Of a stretch of 24,227 bases of DNA, positions 1 to 6,635 are shown in pieces. How positions within the stretch are numbered: the stretch's first letter is position 1; each line of letters begins with the position of its first letter. The notes beneath the pieces were generated by a model that had not been told where the DNA came from, ran no database searches, and saw only the letters and a list, made by a program, of their open reading frames with translations. The position numbers were made by a program, and so were the translations under genes. The DNA is taken from IMG/VR virus record IMGVR_UViG_3300044729_000739, positions 1-24,227 of that record; one strand, written 5' to 3'. Origin of the DNA: a virus.

Positions 1-1
1 T

Positions 2-436
2 CACTTTACACCCTATGCTTTAAAACAAAAAAACCACAAAAATAGCTGGCTTAAATCGCTAAAAATGAAGGGCATTAAACCGATGGTGTTTGTTGCCCAC
101 AAAGCTGATTCTTTTGAGCAATTAAATCAGTTAGAAAAGGCACAAATTGATTTATTTAGAAAGTGCGTAAACCTAACTAATTTGCGTGATGGCGGTTCAA
201 CTAGAAAGTATCTTGAACCTAAACCAAAAAGTAGTTTTTTAAAGTGGGCTAAAAAAATTGCCAAACAAAAAGGTAACGGCACACCATCTATTGCGGTTCA
301 AGACCAACATGGTACTGTTTACCAATCAATCGCTGTTGCGGCACGACAAGTGGGTTCAACTAGCGGCAACATTAGAAAACACTTGAATGGCAAACACAGC
401 CATGTTAAAGGCTACAAATTTAAGGAGATTCAATAA
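2..436 (+). CDS. GIY-YIG homing endonuclease with NUMOD1-like tail, 5'-truncated
   Basis: The reading frame is open to the left edge of the window, so the catalytic GIY and YIG strands and the true start lie outside; the ATG at 65 is internal. The visible part has the second half of a GIY-YIG domain: a histidine-rich helix with NHKNSWLKSLKMKG, an acidic helix LEKAQIDLFRK carrying the expected catalytic glutamate, then the closing motif NLTNLRDGG. The last 45 residues (QDQHGTVYQSIAVAARQVGS, then NIRKHLNGK) match the NUMOD1 DNA-binding motif common in phage homing endonucleases. Such enzymes cut a specific intronless or cassette-free allele and spread themselves between phages. The gene ends in a TAATG overlap with the next gene. 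Family assignment is fairly sure; target is unknown. Confidence 0.8.
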   Translation, partial: HFTPYALKQKNHKNSWLKSLKMKGIKPMVFVAHKADSFEQLNQLEKAQIDLFRKCVNLTNLRDGGSTRKYLEPKPKSSFLKWAKKIAKQKGNGTPSIAVQDQHGTVYQSIAVAARQVGSTSGNIRKHLNGKHSHVKGYKFKEIQ

Positions 437-999
437 TGGCGAGTGTGATAACGGCAACGACCACCTCAGGTCTAACCCAATCTGCTGACAATAGCGGTGT
501 ATTACAGTTAGCATCGGGAACTGGTAACTTAGTTACTGTGCCATCGGTAACAGGAACAGCGATGGTTAGTGGTAATATGCCAGCGTTTCATGTAGGAAAA
601 AATGGTTCTGCACAGAGCATTAGTAACGCAACTTTTACTAAAGTTACTTTTGATACAGAAACCTTTGATACTAATAATAATTTTGCATCATCTACTTTTA
701 CACCAACTGTTGCTGGTTATTATCAATTTAATGCTAATGCTTTATTTAACAGCATAACATCAGGAACTATTGTAATTATTCAAATTTATAAAAATGGTGT
801 TGGTTACACTAGAGGTAGTGGTGGATATTTAAATAATACAAGCGGTGATATTGAATTAACTGCTTCTACTTTAGCTTACGCAAATGGTTCAACAGATTAT
901 TTCGATGTTTATGTTTATCAAAACAGTGGCGGTGCAAGAGATATTTTTAATTCCGATGTTTTAACTAGCTTTAGTGGTTGCTTAGTGAGGGCGGCATGA
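436..999 (+). CDS. C1q/TNF-like jelly-roll tail fibre or receptor-binding protein
   Basis: 187 aa. Residues 1-45 are a low-complexity Ser/Thr/Gly head typical of short phage fibre attachment segments. From about residue 49 the sequence reads like a C1q-type trimeric beta sandwich: PAFHVGKNGSAQSI, then FTKVTFDTETFDTNNNF, then FTPTVAGYYQFNANALF, ending in FSGCLVRAA. C1q-like heads occur at the tips of many environmental phage fibres and probably bind a cell-surface glycan or protein. The start is set by AAGGAG at 422-427 and the TAATG overlap with the endonuclease upstream. The next gene starts in an ATGA overlap. Function as receptor-binding protein is inferred from fold resemblance and neighbours. 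Confidence 0.7.
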   Translation: MASVITATTTSGLTQSADNSGVLQLASGTGNLVTVPSVTGTAMVSGNMPAFHVGKNGSAQSISNATFTKVTFDTETFDTNNNFASSTFTPTVAGYYQFNANALFNSITSGTIVIIQIYKNGVGYTRGSGGYLNNTSGDIELTASTLAYANGSTDYFDVYVYQNSGGARDIFNSDVLTSFSGCLVRAA

Positions 1000-1157
1000 G
1001 TTTATACGACAAAATCATGGCTCTATATCCTAGCCTGACACAACAGGATTTCTTAACTGTAATTATCTTGCAAAACGATTCAGACGGCAAAGGCGATTAC
1101 ATCGCCAAGTGGGAACACCCAACTTTGCCACGACCAACAGATGAGGAGTTAGCATAA
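996..1157 (+). CDS. XkdW-like small tail protein
   Basis: 53 aa, read directly from the sequence: MSLYDKIMALYPSLTQQDF followed by a segment with LQNDSDGKGDYIAKWEHP and a C-terminal PRPTDEELA. This is the pattern of the XkdW family (named after the PBSX prophage gene), a short protein found beside tail-fibre genes in many phages; a role in fibre assembly is plausible but not established. The ATG overlaps the stop of the C1q-like gene (ATGA), and the stop at 1155-1157 lies one base from the next ATG. Translational coupling with both neighbours is likely. Confidence 0.75.
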   Translation: MSLYDKIMALYPSLTQQDFLTVIILQNDSDGKGDYIAKWEHPTLPRPTDEELA

Positions 1158-1158
1158 T

Positions 1159-2124
1159 ATGTCAATGGTCGTTGGCGGCTCGGCTGGTATTACATGGCCC
1201 GATAACACTAACTTGCCAGCAAGTAGTGTTACTGCCGCTTTATCGCCTGACATTACCAACACCGCTAATGTAATGACCATTAACAAAGCTGTTTTTGATG
1301 GAACAAACGGTTTAACAGCAAATGGTCAAGTTTATACTTCTGCACCGCCTTATTCTGCAACTTATTTAGTAATTGCAGGTGGTGGTGGCGGTGGTTATAA
1401 CTCAGGCGGTGGCGGTGGTGCTGGTGGATATTTAACTGGCACTTTAAATTTATCTCCATCGACTGTTTATACGATTACAGTAGGTGCTGGTGGTTCTGCA
1501 TCAACAGGCGGTGGTCAAGGCGGTAACGGCTCAAATTCTTCTATTAACGCATTAGTCGTAGCTACAGGCGGTGGACTTGGTGGCTCTTTTGGTTCATTTA
1601 ATGACAATGGAGTGGCTGGCGGTTCAGGCGGTGGTGGCTCAGGTTCGGGAACGGGCAATGGTGGTGCGGCAACACAAGGATTTGCTGGTGCGGCAGGAAC
1701 GGCAGGTGCGGCAGGTGGGGGCGGTGGCTCAAGCCAAGCAGGAACGATAGGTGGGGGCGGTGGAATTGGCGGGGCTGGCGGTAACGGCACTTCATCTTCC
1801 ATTACTGGTTCTGCTGTAACTCGTTCAGGTGGCGGTGGGGGCGGCTCAAATGGCGGCTCTTATTCAACCGCAGGAACAGGCGGTGCAGGTCAAGGCGGCT
1901 TTACAGGTGCGGTGGCTGGAACTGCGGCTACAGCTAATCGTGGCTCAGGCGGTGGTGGGGGCGGTCAGGGCGGTGGAAGTGGTGGCAACGGAAGTTCAGG
2001 AGTTATTGTTTTGGTTGTGCCAACCAATCGCTATTCAGGAACGACTACAGGAAGCCCAACAGTAACCACAAGCGGTTCAGATACTATCTTGACCTTTAAT
2101 TCTTCAGGAACATATACAGGATGA
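1159..2124 (+). CDS. Polyglycine-rich tail adhesin
   Basis: 321 aa. Residues 1-65 form a short attachment head; residues 73-285 are dominated by runs of glycine with Ser, Ala and Asn (for example AGGGGGGY and SGGGGGAGGY); the end returns to an ordinary beta-rich segment with VIVLVVPTNRY and TILTFNSSGTYTG. This is the architecture of phage glycine-rich domain adhesins, some of which (S16-type gp38 is the structural example) fold as polyglycine-II sandwiches that present variable loops to the host receptor. Repetitive GGC/GGT codons make the locus prone to slippage and recombination, which would change host range. It overlaps the next gene by ATGA. Confidence 0.75.
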   Translation: MSMVVGGSAGITWPDNTNLPASSVTAALSPDITNTANVMTINKAVFDGTNGLTANGQVYTSAPPYSATYLVIAGGGGGGYNSGGGGGAGGYLTGTLNLSPSTVYTITVGAGGSASTGGGQGGNGSNSSINALVVATGGGLGGSFGSFNDNGVAGGSGGGGSGSGTGNGGAATQGFAGAAGTAGAAGGGGGSSQAGTIGGGGGIGGAGGNGTSSSITGSAVTRSGGGGGGSNGGSYSTAGTGGAGQGGFTGAVAGTAATANRGSGGGGGGQGGGSGGNGSSGVIVLVVPTNRYSGTTTGSPTVTTSGSDTILTFNSSGTYTG

Positions 2125-2447
2125 GCCACTTTGCAAAAATTGAAAATGGTCTTGTAACTGAAGTTATTGTTGCTGAACAAGACTTTATTGACACTATAAG
2201 CGGTCAATGGGTACAGACTTCATACAATACGCATGGCAATCAACATCCTGAAGGCAGACCTTTGCGTGGTAATTACGCAGGAATTGGTGATACATACGAC
2301 CAAAATAATGATGTGTTTTATTCACCACAACCATATCCAAGCTGGTCATTAAATCAATCCACATGGTTATGGGAAGCACCAATACCAATGCCAACGGATG
2401 GTTTGTATATTTGGAACGAAAATTTATTAAATTGGATTAAATTTTAA
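2121..2447 (+). CDS. Small phage tail-region protein, MSHFAKI family
   Basis: 108 aa beginning MSHFAKIENGLVTEVIVAEQ and containing NYAGIGDTYDQNNDVFYSPQ and PYPSWSLNQSTWLWEAP. I recognise this as a widespread protein of environmental podo-, sipho- and cyanophages, generally encoded next to tail fibre or lysis genes, with no proven function. It has no signal peptide or membrane span and is rich in Tyr and Trp, which suits a surface-exposed structural protein. ATGA overlap with the glycine-rich adhesin suggests co-translation with the tail tip genes. Confidence 0.65.
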   Translation: MSHFAKIENGLVTEVIVAEQDFIDTISGQWVQTSYNTHGNQHPEGRPLRGNYAGIGDTYDQNNDVFYSPQPYPSWSLNQSTWLWEAPIPMPTDGLYIWNENLLNWIKF

Positions 2448-2456
2448 GGTGTGGAC

Positions 2457-2687
2457 ATGGCTTTTGAAATTGACCCTGTCAAGTACGGTGTGCTTTGGCA
2501 AAAAGTAGAGGACTACGAACGCAAGTTTGATTCCATGGAACGTAAGATTGACCACATGGAGGCAGACATTAAAAAGCTGGTGAACATGGCTGAACGCTCA
2601 AAAGGTAGCCTGTGGGCGCTGATGGGTGTCGCCTCGGTCGGCGGTGGAATTATCACTTATATTACAGACTTTTTTGTACGCAAATGA
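2457..2687 (+). CDS. XhlA-like membrane protein (holin accessory)
   Basis: 76 aa from the ATG at 2457, chosen because AAGG at 2446-2449 sits at good spacing; a GTG at 2451 is the alternative. An N-terminal acidic and basic helix (residues 15-50, heptad-like, with MERKIDHMEADIKKL) is followed by a single hydrophobic span near the C-terminus (LWALMGVASVGGGIITYIT) and a basic end. This coiled coil plus tail-anchor layout is that of the haemolysin XhlA family found in phage lysis cassettes. First gene of the lysis group and joined to the next by an ATGA overlap. Role in membrane permeabilisation is inferred. Confidence 0.6.
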   Translation: MAFEIDPVKYGVLWQKVEDYERKFDSMERKIDHMEADIKKLVNMAERSKGSLWALMGVASVGGGIITYITDFFVRK

Positions 2688-3034
2688 ACGAACAAGAATC
2701 AGCCAAAGAAGTCGCCGGTAAAGCCATCGGCAAACAAGGTCTGTTTTACATCACCTTTATTGTGGTGATTGGTGTGGGTGCCTCGATTGTGCTAGAAGAA
2801 TCCAAGATGGCCGCAGTCATGGGTCTGTTGGGCGCGGCATTGACCGCTTTGATTTCTATGCTAAACGGCATCGCTGGAGCCACTCCAAAGCAGGAAAAGC
2901 CTGAGTTTGAGATTATGAAGGAACTCATCCTGCGCTTAGACCGTATGGCTGACCGCGACCCCATGAATGTGGTTGTTGATAAAGACAAGGTCTTGGTTAC
3001 TAAAGGCACCAACGAAACCGCCATCGGGAGGTAA
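2684..3034 (+). CDS. Two-span membrane protein, probable holin-like
   Basis: 116 aa. The start is the ATG overlapping the preceding stop (ATGA, 2684-2687). Two hydrophobic segments, about residues 20-38 (FYITFIVVIGVGASIVL) and 44-66 (AVMGLLGAALTALISMLNG), are separated by a short charged turn and followed by a charged cytoplasmic tail. Size and topology fit a class II holin or holin accessory protein. It sits between an XhlA-like gene and a 3TM-type holin gene, so the cassette has three membrane proteins; which one triggers lysis cannot be told from sequence. Confidence 0.6.
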   Translation: MNEQESAKEVAGKAIGKQGLFYITFIVVIGVGASIVLEESKMAAVMGLLGAALTALISMLNGIAGATPKQEKPEFEIMKELILRLDRMADRDPMNVVVDKDKVLVTKGTNETAIGR

Positions 3035-3035
3035 T

Positions 3036-3440
3036 ATGTTTCCACTTACCGCGCTGTTTGATGTAGGCATGAAGGTCTTGGATAAATTTATTCCTGACCC
3101 CGAAGCCAAAGCCAAGGCCCAGCAGGAACTTATGCGGCTCCAACAAGAGGGTCGTTTGGCTGAACTGCAAGCCGACAATATTGAGGCCCAAGAGGTCACC
3201 AAGCGACAGCAGTCGGATATGGCAAGCGATAGCTGGTTGTCCAAGAACATTCGTCCCATGACCCTGATTGCTATTTTGGTGGGTTATTTTGTGTTTGCCG
3301 GTATGTCGACCTTTGGTATGAACGCAAACGAGAAGTACGTGGAACTGTTGGGTCAGTGGGGTATGCTGATTATGTCGTTTTACTTTGGCGGCAGGACGCT
3401 GGAAAAGATTATCGATATGAAGGCCAAGAAGGATGCTTGA
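3036..3440 (+). CDS. 3TM-type holin (GTA holin family)
   Basis: 134 aa. The start follows a strong GGGAGGT at 3026-3032. The N-terminal half is an amphipathic and charged region (DVGMKVLDKFIPDPEAKAKA, then a Gln/Glu-rich helix), followed by SKNIRPMTLI and two clear membrane spans (LIAILVGYFVFAGMS and WGMLIMSFYFGGRTL). The phrase of a Pro-rich start, helix, then WLSKNIRPM and the membrane pair is characteristic of the holin_3TM family used by gene transfer agents and many phages. Its stop overlaps the endolysin start by 8 bases, the usual holin-endolysin coupling. Confidence 0.75.
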   Translation: MFPLTALFDVGMKVLDKFIPDPEAKAKAQQELMRLQQEGRLAELQADNIEAQEVTKRQQSDMASDSWLSKNIRPMTLIAILVGYFVFAGMSTFGMNANEKYVELLGQWGMLIMSFYFGGRTLEKIIDMKAKKDA

Positions 3441-4050
3441 ATCGCAGTTATTAGCCTTGGGAATCGACCCTAAATGGACTGAGGCTCTAAACAACGCATT
3501 CAATAAGTATCAAATCAACACCCCCAAGCGCAAAGCCTGCTTTTTAGGCCAATGTATGCATGAATCCGGTGGGTTCAAGTTTATGCGCGAGAACCTTAAT
3601 TATTCTGCCCGCGCTTTGATGGCGACATGGCCAAGCCGGTTCCCTGACGCTGACACTGCCGCAAAATATGAGCGCCAGCCTGAAAAGATAGCCAACAAGG
3701 TTTACGGTGGCCGGATGGGCAATACCGAGGACGGTGATGGCTGGAAGTATATTGGGCGCGGGTTGATTCAATTGACCGGTAAGGATAACTATGCGGCCGC
3801 CAGCGAGGCTTTGGGCGAGGATTTGGTATCTAACCCCCAGCTTGTGGAAGAACCGCGTGTAGCGGCGCTTACAGCCGGCTGGTTTTGGAATAAACGCGGG
3901 TTAAATGAGTTAGCCGACCAAATGGACATCGCCACCATGACCCGAAGAATCAATGGTGGCAATTTAGGGATTGCTGACCGTCAGGAAAAAATCAACAAGG
4001 TGCTGACAATTCTAAGTTCTCAGCCAAACAATCAAAAGGACGAATATTAA
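3433..4050 (+). CDS. Endolysin, glycoside hydrolase family 19
   Basis: 205 aa, one GH19 (chitinase/lysozyme-like) domain that hydrolyses the glycan backbone of peptidoglycan. Visible motifs are QCMHESGGF (residues 40-48, catalytic Glu44), then YIGRGLIQLTGKDNY (106-120), and the downstream TRRINGGNLGIADR block that shapes the substrate cleft. There is no signal peptide, so export must depend on the holins just upstream. The start overlaps the holin stop. The 3' end overlaps the end of a convergent small gene by 39 bases. No spanin pair is recognisable in the window. Confidence 0.92.
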   Translation: MLESQLLALGIDPKWTEALNNAFNKYQINTPKRKACFLGQCMHESGGFKFMRENLNYSARALMATWPSRFPDADTAAKYERQPEKIANKVYGGRMGNTEDGDGWKYIGRGLIQLTGKDNYAAASEALGEDLVSNPQLVEEPRVAALTAGWFWNKRGLNELADQMDIATMTRRINGGNLGIADRQEKINKVLTILSSQPNNQKDEY

Positions 4051-4215
4051 AGCCGCAAAGTAGGCTTTACGCGCCCAATATTGCTTACGCAAGCGGGCTG
4101 GGTCGTAAATCAACCAAGACTGCAAGTTCAGCATATCGGGGTCGTTCTCAATATATCGCGGCGGTTGATAATATTTGCCGATTTTCACCTTGCCGGTGTT
4201 GTAAGGTACGCTCAT
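4012..4215 (-). CDS. Small C-tail-anchored membrane protein, unknown
   Basis: 67 aa. The soluble part begins MSVPYNTGKVKIGKYYQPPR and is rich in Tyr, Pro and Asn; the C-terminus is one hydrophobic span (YFAALIFVLLIVWL) ending RT. An AAAGGA lies about nine bases before the ATG, and the ATG overlaps the stop of a 35-codon gene upstream (ATGA). It is the last gene of a three-gene leftward operon driven from the promoter at 4650-4678 and runs tail to tail into the endolysin. Function unknown; membrane location next to the lysis genes makes an antiholin-like or superinfection role possible, but nothing in the sequence proves it. Confidence 0.6.
   Translation of the reverse strand: MSVPYNTGKVKIGKYYQPPRYIENDPDMLNLQSWLIYDPARLRKQYWARKAYFAALIFVLLIVWLRT
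4048..4069. other. Inverted repeat at the convergent junction
   Basis: TAAAGCC and GGCTTTA are perfect 7-base arms around an 8-base loop, starting in the stop codon of the endolysin gene. No T-run follows on either strand, so a classical intrinsic terminator is doubtful. It lies inside the end of the convergent small gene. Confidence 0.35.
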
Positions 4216-4319
4216 TTCCAGCCTGTCCTTTCAATAAAAACCCACATTAAAAAGCCTGCCAAAACAGCGCCCATAATACAGGCGCCCAAAATATCCCAAA
4301 ACGATGGTTCTTTATTCAT
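4212..4319 (-). CDS. 35-aa single-span membrane protein
   Basis: Found by reading the reverse strand between two longer genes. The product starts MNKEPSFWDILGACIMGAVL and continues with a hydrophobic stretch ending in MWVFIERTGWK, so one membrane span covers most of it. Support for translation is strong: AAGGAG stands seven bases before the ATG, the stop of the 92-aa gene is ten bases upstream, and its own stop overlaps the next start as ATGA. Function unknown; the size and topology resemble small phage membrane effectors such as antiholins or exclusion proteins. Confidence 0.65.
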   Translation of the reverse strand: MNKEPSFWDILGACIMGAVLAGFLMWVFIERTGWK

Positions 4320-4329
4320 GTTCGGCTCC

Positions 4330-4608
4330 TTATCGTGCGGTTACTTTTAAAGTAATCACTGCGGTGGTTTTGGTGTGCTTGGCAATCAATTCTGCTGGGA
4401 TATTAGCCTCGGCAAACACCGCCTTGTTATCCACTACGTTGCGCTGTGAGAGCGTTACGCAGGCCTTGTAAAGGTTACCCTCAATCTTACCCTCAGTTTG
4501 CTTGAGTTCGGCTTTTATGGCCTCTGCTTGTGCCTCTAAATCGGCGATTTGAGCCAACAACATACCTAATTGGTCAACCTTGGTTACTGCGATGTCAATT
4601 ACTTGCAT
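4330..4608 (-). CDS. 92-aa protein with N-terminal coiled coil, unknown
   Basis: Begins MQVIDIAVTKVDQLGMLLAQ. Residues 10-45 form a likely coiled coil rich in Leu, Ala, Glu and Lys (IADLEAQAEAIKAELKQTEG); the C-terminal half is mixed with a beta-like end TTAVITLKVTAR. I recognise no domain. AAAGGA precedes the ATG. It is the first gene after a promoter with -35 TTGCAT and -10 TAAACT, a repressor-type operator in the spacer and a 5'-terminal hairpin, so it is probably expressed early and shut off in lysogens. It has no membrane span, unlike the two genes behind it. Confidence 0.6.
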   Translation of the reverse strand: MQVIDIAVTKVDQLGMLLAQIADLEAQAEAIKAELKQTEGKIEGNLYKACVTLSQRNVVDNKAVFAEANIPAELIAKHTKTTAVITLKVTAR

Positions 4609-4628
4609 TTTGGTGTCCTTTCTATCTC

Positions 4629-4643
4629 ACTCCCCAATGGAGT
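4629..4643 (-). promoter_or_regulatory. 5'-terminal mRNA hairpin, copy A
   Basis: On the minus strand the stem ACTCC / GGAGT (5 bp, perfect) closes the loop ATTGG, and the next bases are GAGATAGAAAGGA with the ribosome site. The first A of the stem is base seven after the -10 box, so it is probably the first transcribed base. The same element with different stem bases occurs at 6864-6878 and 7912-7926. Confidence 0.65.
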
Positions 4644-4649
4644 AAGGAC

Positions 4650-4678
4650 AGTTTAGTTAAGAAAACTTAACAATGCAA
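4650..4678 (-). promoter_or_regulatory. Sigma70-type promoter of the 92-aa operon
   Basis: On the minus strand: -35 TTGCAT (4678-4673), 17-base spacer, -10 TAAACT (4655-4650), then a six-base discriminator GTCCTT and the predicted start A at 4643. It directs leftward transcription of the three small genes at 4608-4012. Confidence 0.7.
4657..4670. promoter_or_regulatory. Palindromic operator TTAAG-N4-CTTAA, perfect
   Basis: TTAAG AAAA CTTAA, perfect 5-base arms, lies in the spacer between the -35 and -10 boxes of the leftward promoter, where a bound protein would block RNA polymerase. Matching sites stand at 6888, 6951 and 7884. The 76-aa repressor at 6964 is the best candidate ligand. Confidence 0.6.
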
Positions 4679-4688
4679 GGTATTTTAA

Positions 4689-4703
4689 TAGGGATTTACC
4701 CTA
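4689..4703. other. Small hairpin before the leftward promoter
   Basis: TAGGG ATTTA CCCTA, perfect 5-base arms around a 5-base loop, stands eleven bases from the -35 box of the promoter at 4650-4678. On the minus strand it could help terminate transcription coming from the exonuclease operon, but the following TTAAAATA is not a good T-run. A weaker version occurs at 7852-7864 in the duplicated block. The whole 4705-4855 stretch otherwise holds only doubtful ORFs of 25-28 codons. Confidence 0.35.
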
Positions 4704-4855
4704 GGTTGGGGTCAAGATTTGGCTTTTTGCAACAAATGGGCGGGAAAGCCACAAAACCGCGCAATTTAGGCATCCTCTTGAGGTGGCTTAACAACCCCAG
4801 TACTCTGCCTACTCGGCACGTGAATGGCGCTTTTGGCGCCACCTTTCGGCATTGT

Positions 4856-5623
4856 CTATATGTTATTACGAATCCGGTAAAACTTAAGCAGGCACGAGAA
4901 ACAATCCCACCCCTTTTGGAGGTCTTCTTCCGATACACCCACGACCTTGACCTCGTTGGTGGTGCCGTTGACAAAACAAATGGCCGCATTTGCCTTGGGG
5001 ACACCTAAACCCTGTCGATACGCGGCTAATTGCATGATATGCTCAAAGTACACCTCGGCCTTGTCGAGAGGGGTATCCTTTGTCTTGAAATCGACGACCG
5101 CACCGTCCCACTTCTGATAAAAATCGGCGCGGCTCATCAAATCGCACTTGCCACCAAACCCATCCGGATGTGCAAACGACTTCTCTGAGAGCCACAGACG
5201 GCTCCCAAAGTGGGTGTTTACCGCCTCCTCCACAATCTTGACGTATGGCGGCAATTCCGGAATATACACACCCTCATAAAACGATTGGATGATTGCGTGT
5301 ATGGTCTCACCACGTTCTGCCGCTTTGCGTCCGGTCTCTTTGGAGTCCTGCATGACCCTTGCGAGCCACTCCTGCTCCGGTTCACCGTCAATTCTTGGTA
5401 AGGTCAGCGCGGCTAAGAGGACTTGTTGCTGTTTCCATGTATCAAGGCCTGCTTTTGATAACAGTCCGATAATTGTTGTAACACTTGGCAAAAGTCCAAG
5501 TTTCCGCGCGTCGCGTAGCGTTGTTGCACGCTCGTTCCCATTGGCCCCAACCGTTGTATAGGCTGGACTGCCGTCTTTTGAATACCAGTGTCCACTTTCT
5601 GCCACCTTTTCTTTAACAATCAT
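4856..5623 (-). CDS. PD-(D/E)XK recombination exonuclease (RecB/Cas4-like)
   Basis: 255 aa. Nuclease motifs are in the expected order: GETIHAII with His109, GFGGKCDLM with Asp161, AVVDFKTKD with Asp178 and Lys180, then the QLAAYRQGL helix with Gln198 and Tyr202. Phage enzymes of this type resect double-strand ends to give 3' single strands for annealing or RecA-independent recombination. It lies directly after an SSB-like gene in the same operon, with AAGGAC before its ATG, a pairing seen in many phages where exonuclease and single-strand binding partner act together. No lambda-exo-type annealase is visible in the window. Last gene of the leftward early operon. Confidence 0.82.
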   Translation of the reverse strand: MIVKEKVAESGHWYSKDGSPAYTTVGANGNERATTLRDARKLGLLPSVTTIIGLLSKAGLDTWKQQQVLLAALTLPRIDGEPEQEWLARVMQDSKETGRKAAERGETIHAIIQSFYEGVYIPELPPYVKIVEEAVNTHFGSRLWLSEKSFAHPDGFGGKCDLMSRADFYQKWDGAVVDFKTKDTPLDKAEVYFEHIMQLAAYRQGLGVPKANAAICFVNGTTNEVKVVGVSEEDLQKGWDCFSCLLKFYRIRNNI

Positions 5624-5631
5624 ATTAGTCC

Positions 5632-6243
5632 TTAAAATGGGATTTCGTCATCAGGCATTGGGTTTGCCGCATATTCTTGCTCACGCTTTTGCTTACCGCG
5701 CCACTCAGAAGATTCTGTAATCTTTTCTCTGTAATACTTTGGCAGGGCATCGTACTTGGCTTGGTCAAACTCCTGCAACCAAAAGTGCGTGACCGCGTTA
5801 ATTGGCTCCGGCAGGCTACTGCGCAGGGCTGTTGGCACCGCGCTGATACCGGACACATTCGCGTACTTACCGTCCTCAGAATGCACGACCGAGAGCATAC
5901 AGAACTTGCCCAATAGGTTGCGCACATCAAAGTTCTTCCTGTCTTCGGCGGTCATCTTTTTGCCTGACCATGATTCAAGGTCTTTACGCAGGGTCGATTG
6001 GTCGCCAAGGCTTACGGTGTAACGCTTACTAACGATTAATGGCTTGCCATCATCCGTTAGTAATTTTTCGCCGCTATCGGACTCACCATGCAATTCCCAA
6101 GTAAATACCATCTTGTGCATGATTTTGGTTTCACCTTTCCAATCCACAGACTGGTGGCCAAGGTCAATACACGAATACAGCCTTGCAAGGTGGTTGCCTG
6201 CGGGCGCGATTTTAAAGTCTTTGGTTGTATCTGAAATAATCAT
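5632..6243 (-). CDS. Single-stranded DNA-binding-like protein
   Basis: 203 aa from the ATG at 6243, selected because GAGGA lies five bases before it; a TTG at 6255 would add four residues. The product has a beta-rich N-terminal two-thirds (HLARLYSCIDLGHQ, MVFTWELHGE, KRYTVSLGDQSTLRKDLESW, GKFCMLSVVHSEDGKYANV) that fits an OB-fold phage ssDNA-binding protein and ends in an acidic, hydrophobic tip MPDDEIPF like the protein-recruiting tail of SSBs. It would coat single strands made by the exonuclease encoded next. Its start overlaps the previous gene's end region by spacing only eight bases. Confidence 0.68.
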   Translation of the reverse strand: MIISDTTKDFKIAPAGNHLARLYSCIDLGHQSVDWKGETKIMHKMVFTWELHGESDSGEKLLTDDGKPLIVSKRYTVSLGDQSTLRKDLESWSGKKMTAEDRKNFDVRNLLGKFCMLSVVHSEDGKYANVSGISAVPTALRSSLPEPINAVTHFWLQEFDQAKYDALPKYYREKITESSEWRGKQKREQEYAANPMPDDEIPF

Positions 6244-6251
6244 GACTGTCC

Positions 6252-6635
6252 TCAAAATGGTTCAAATTCTGTTTGTTTGCTGTACCGGTGAACGATGATG
6301 CTGTTGTTTTCGCGGTCAATGGTGGTGGAATAACTGCCTTTGCCCCAGTGGGTTGACATATAGGCACACAGCGAACTGCGTAGCGTTTCCATGTCAAAGT
6401 CTTTAATTGGCACCTCGCCCACCGTATCGTCGGTCATATCTTTAATGAACGGCAAGTAGTGGTTACGCAGGGTTCCCATCGGATAATGCAGTGGCCCACG
6501 TTTTTTGCGCTTGTTATACAAGACCTCAAGGGCGCCATGCTTGTTGCCGTCGCTGTCCACAATGGCATACAGCAAATTGCAGGATTTGAGCATACTGATG
6601 GCTCGTTGCAGGGTTATCTTTTCTACGTTATTCAT
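6252..6635 (-). CDS. Early phage protein, unknown function
   Basis: 127 aa. Begins MNNVEKITLQRAISMLKSCN and contains ILYAIVDSDG-like and RNHYLPFIKDM segments and a C-terminal block STHWGKGSYSTTIDRENNSI. I have seen this pattern as a conserved hypothetical protein in early operons of tailed phages beside SSB and exonuclease genes; it shows no catalytic motif I can name. GGAGGTGTGAA precedes the ATG, and the ATG overlaps the stop of the gene upstream. Role in DNA replication or recombination is inferred from its neighbours only. Confidence 0.6.
   Translation of the reverse strand: MNNVEKITLQRAISMLKSCNLLYAIVDSDGNKHGALEVLYNKRKKRGPLHYPMGTLRNHYLPFIKDMTDDTVGEVPIKDFDMETLRSSLCAYMSTHWGKGSYSTTIDRENNSIIVHRYSKQTEFEPF

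Larger units (their letters stand above)
4609..4704 (-). repeat. Control-region duplicate, copy A (inverted relative to 7848-7947)
   Basis: Read on the minus strand, this stretch aligns with 7848-7947 on the plus strand with few gaps: CTAGGGTAAATCCCTA against CTAAGGGTAAATACCTA, TTGCATTGTTAAG against TTGCATTATTAAG, CTTAAC shared, then the hairpin and GTGAGATAGAAAGGA against GTGAGATAGAAAAGGA. The shared block contains the promoter, operator, 5' hairpin and ribosome site. Confidence 0.65.

Noticed and set aside
1515-1802. Long proline-rich and arginine-rich ORFs on the minus strand opposite the glycine-rich adhesin
   Set aside because: They mirror the GGC/GGT glycine codons of the real gene, have no ribosome site and lie antisense inside a well-supported CDS.
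4766-4852. 28-aa minus-strand ORF beginning MPKGGAKSAIHVPSRQ, after the exonuclease gene
   Set aside because: The peptide looks somewhat phage-like but there is no ribosome site before its ATG and it contains a GGCGC/GCGCC hairpin; too weak to call.
4673-5008. 111-aa plus-strand ORF and 102-aa minus-strand ORF at the end of the exonuclease gene
   Set aside because: Most of both lie inside the exonuclease coding sequence in other frames; composition is not protein-like and no ribosome site fits.
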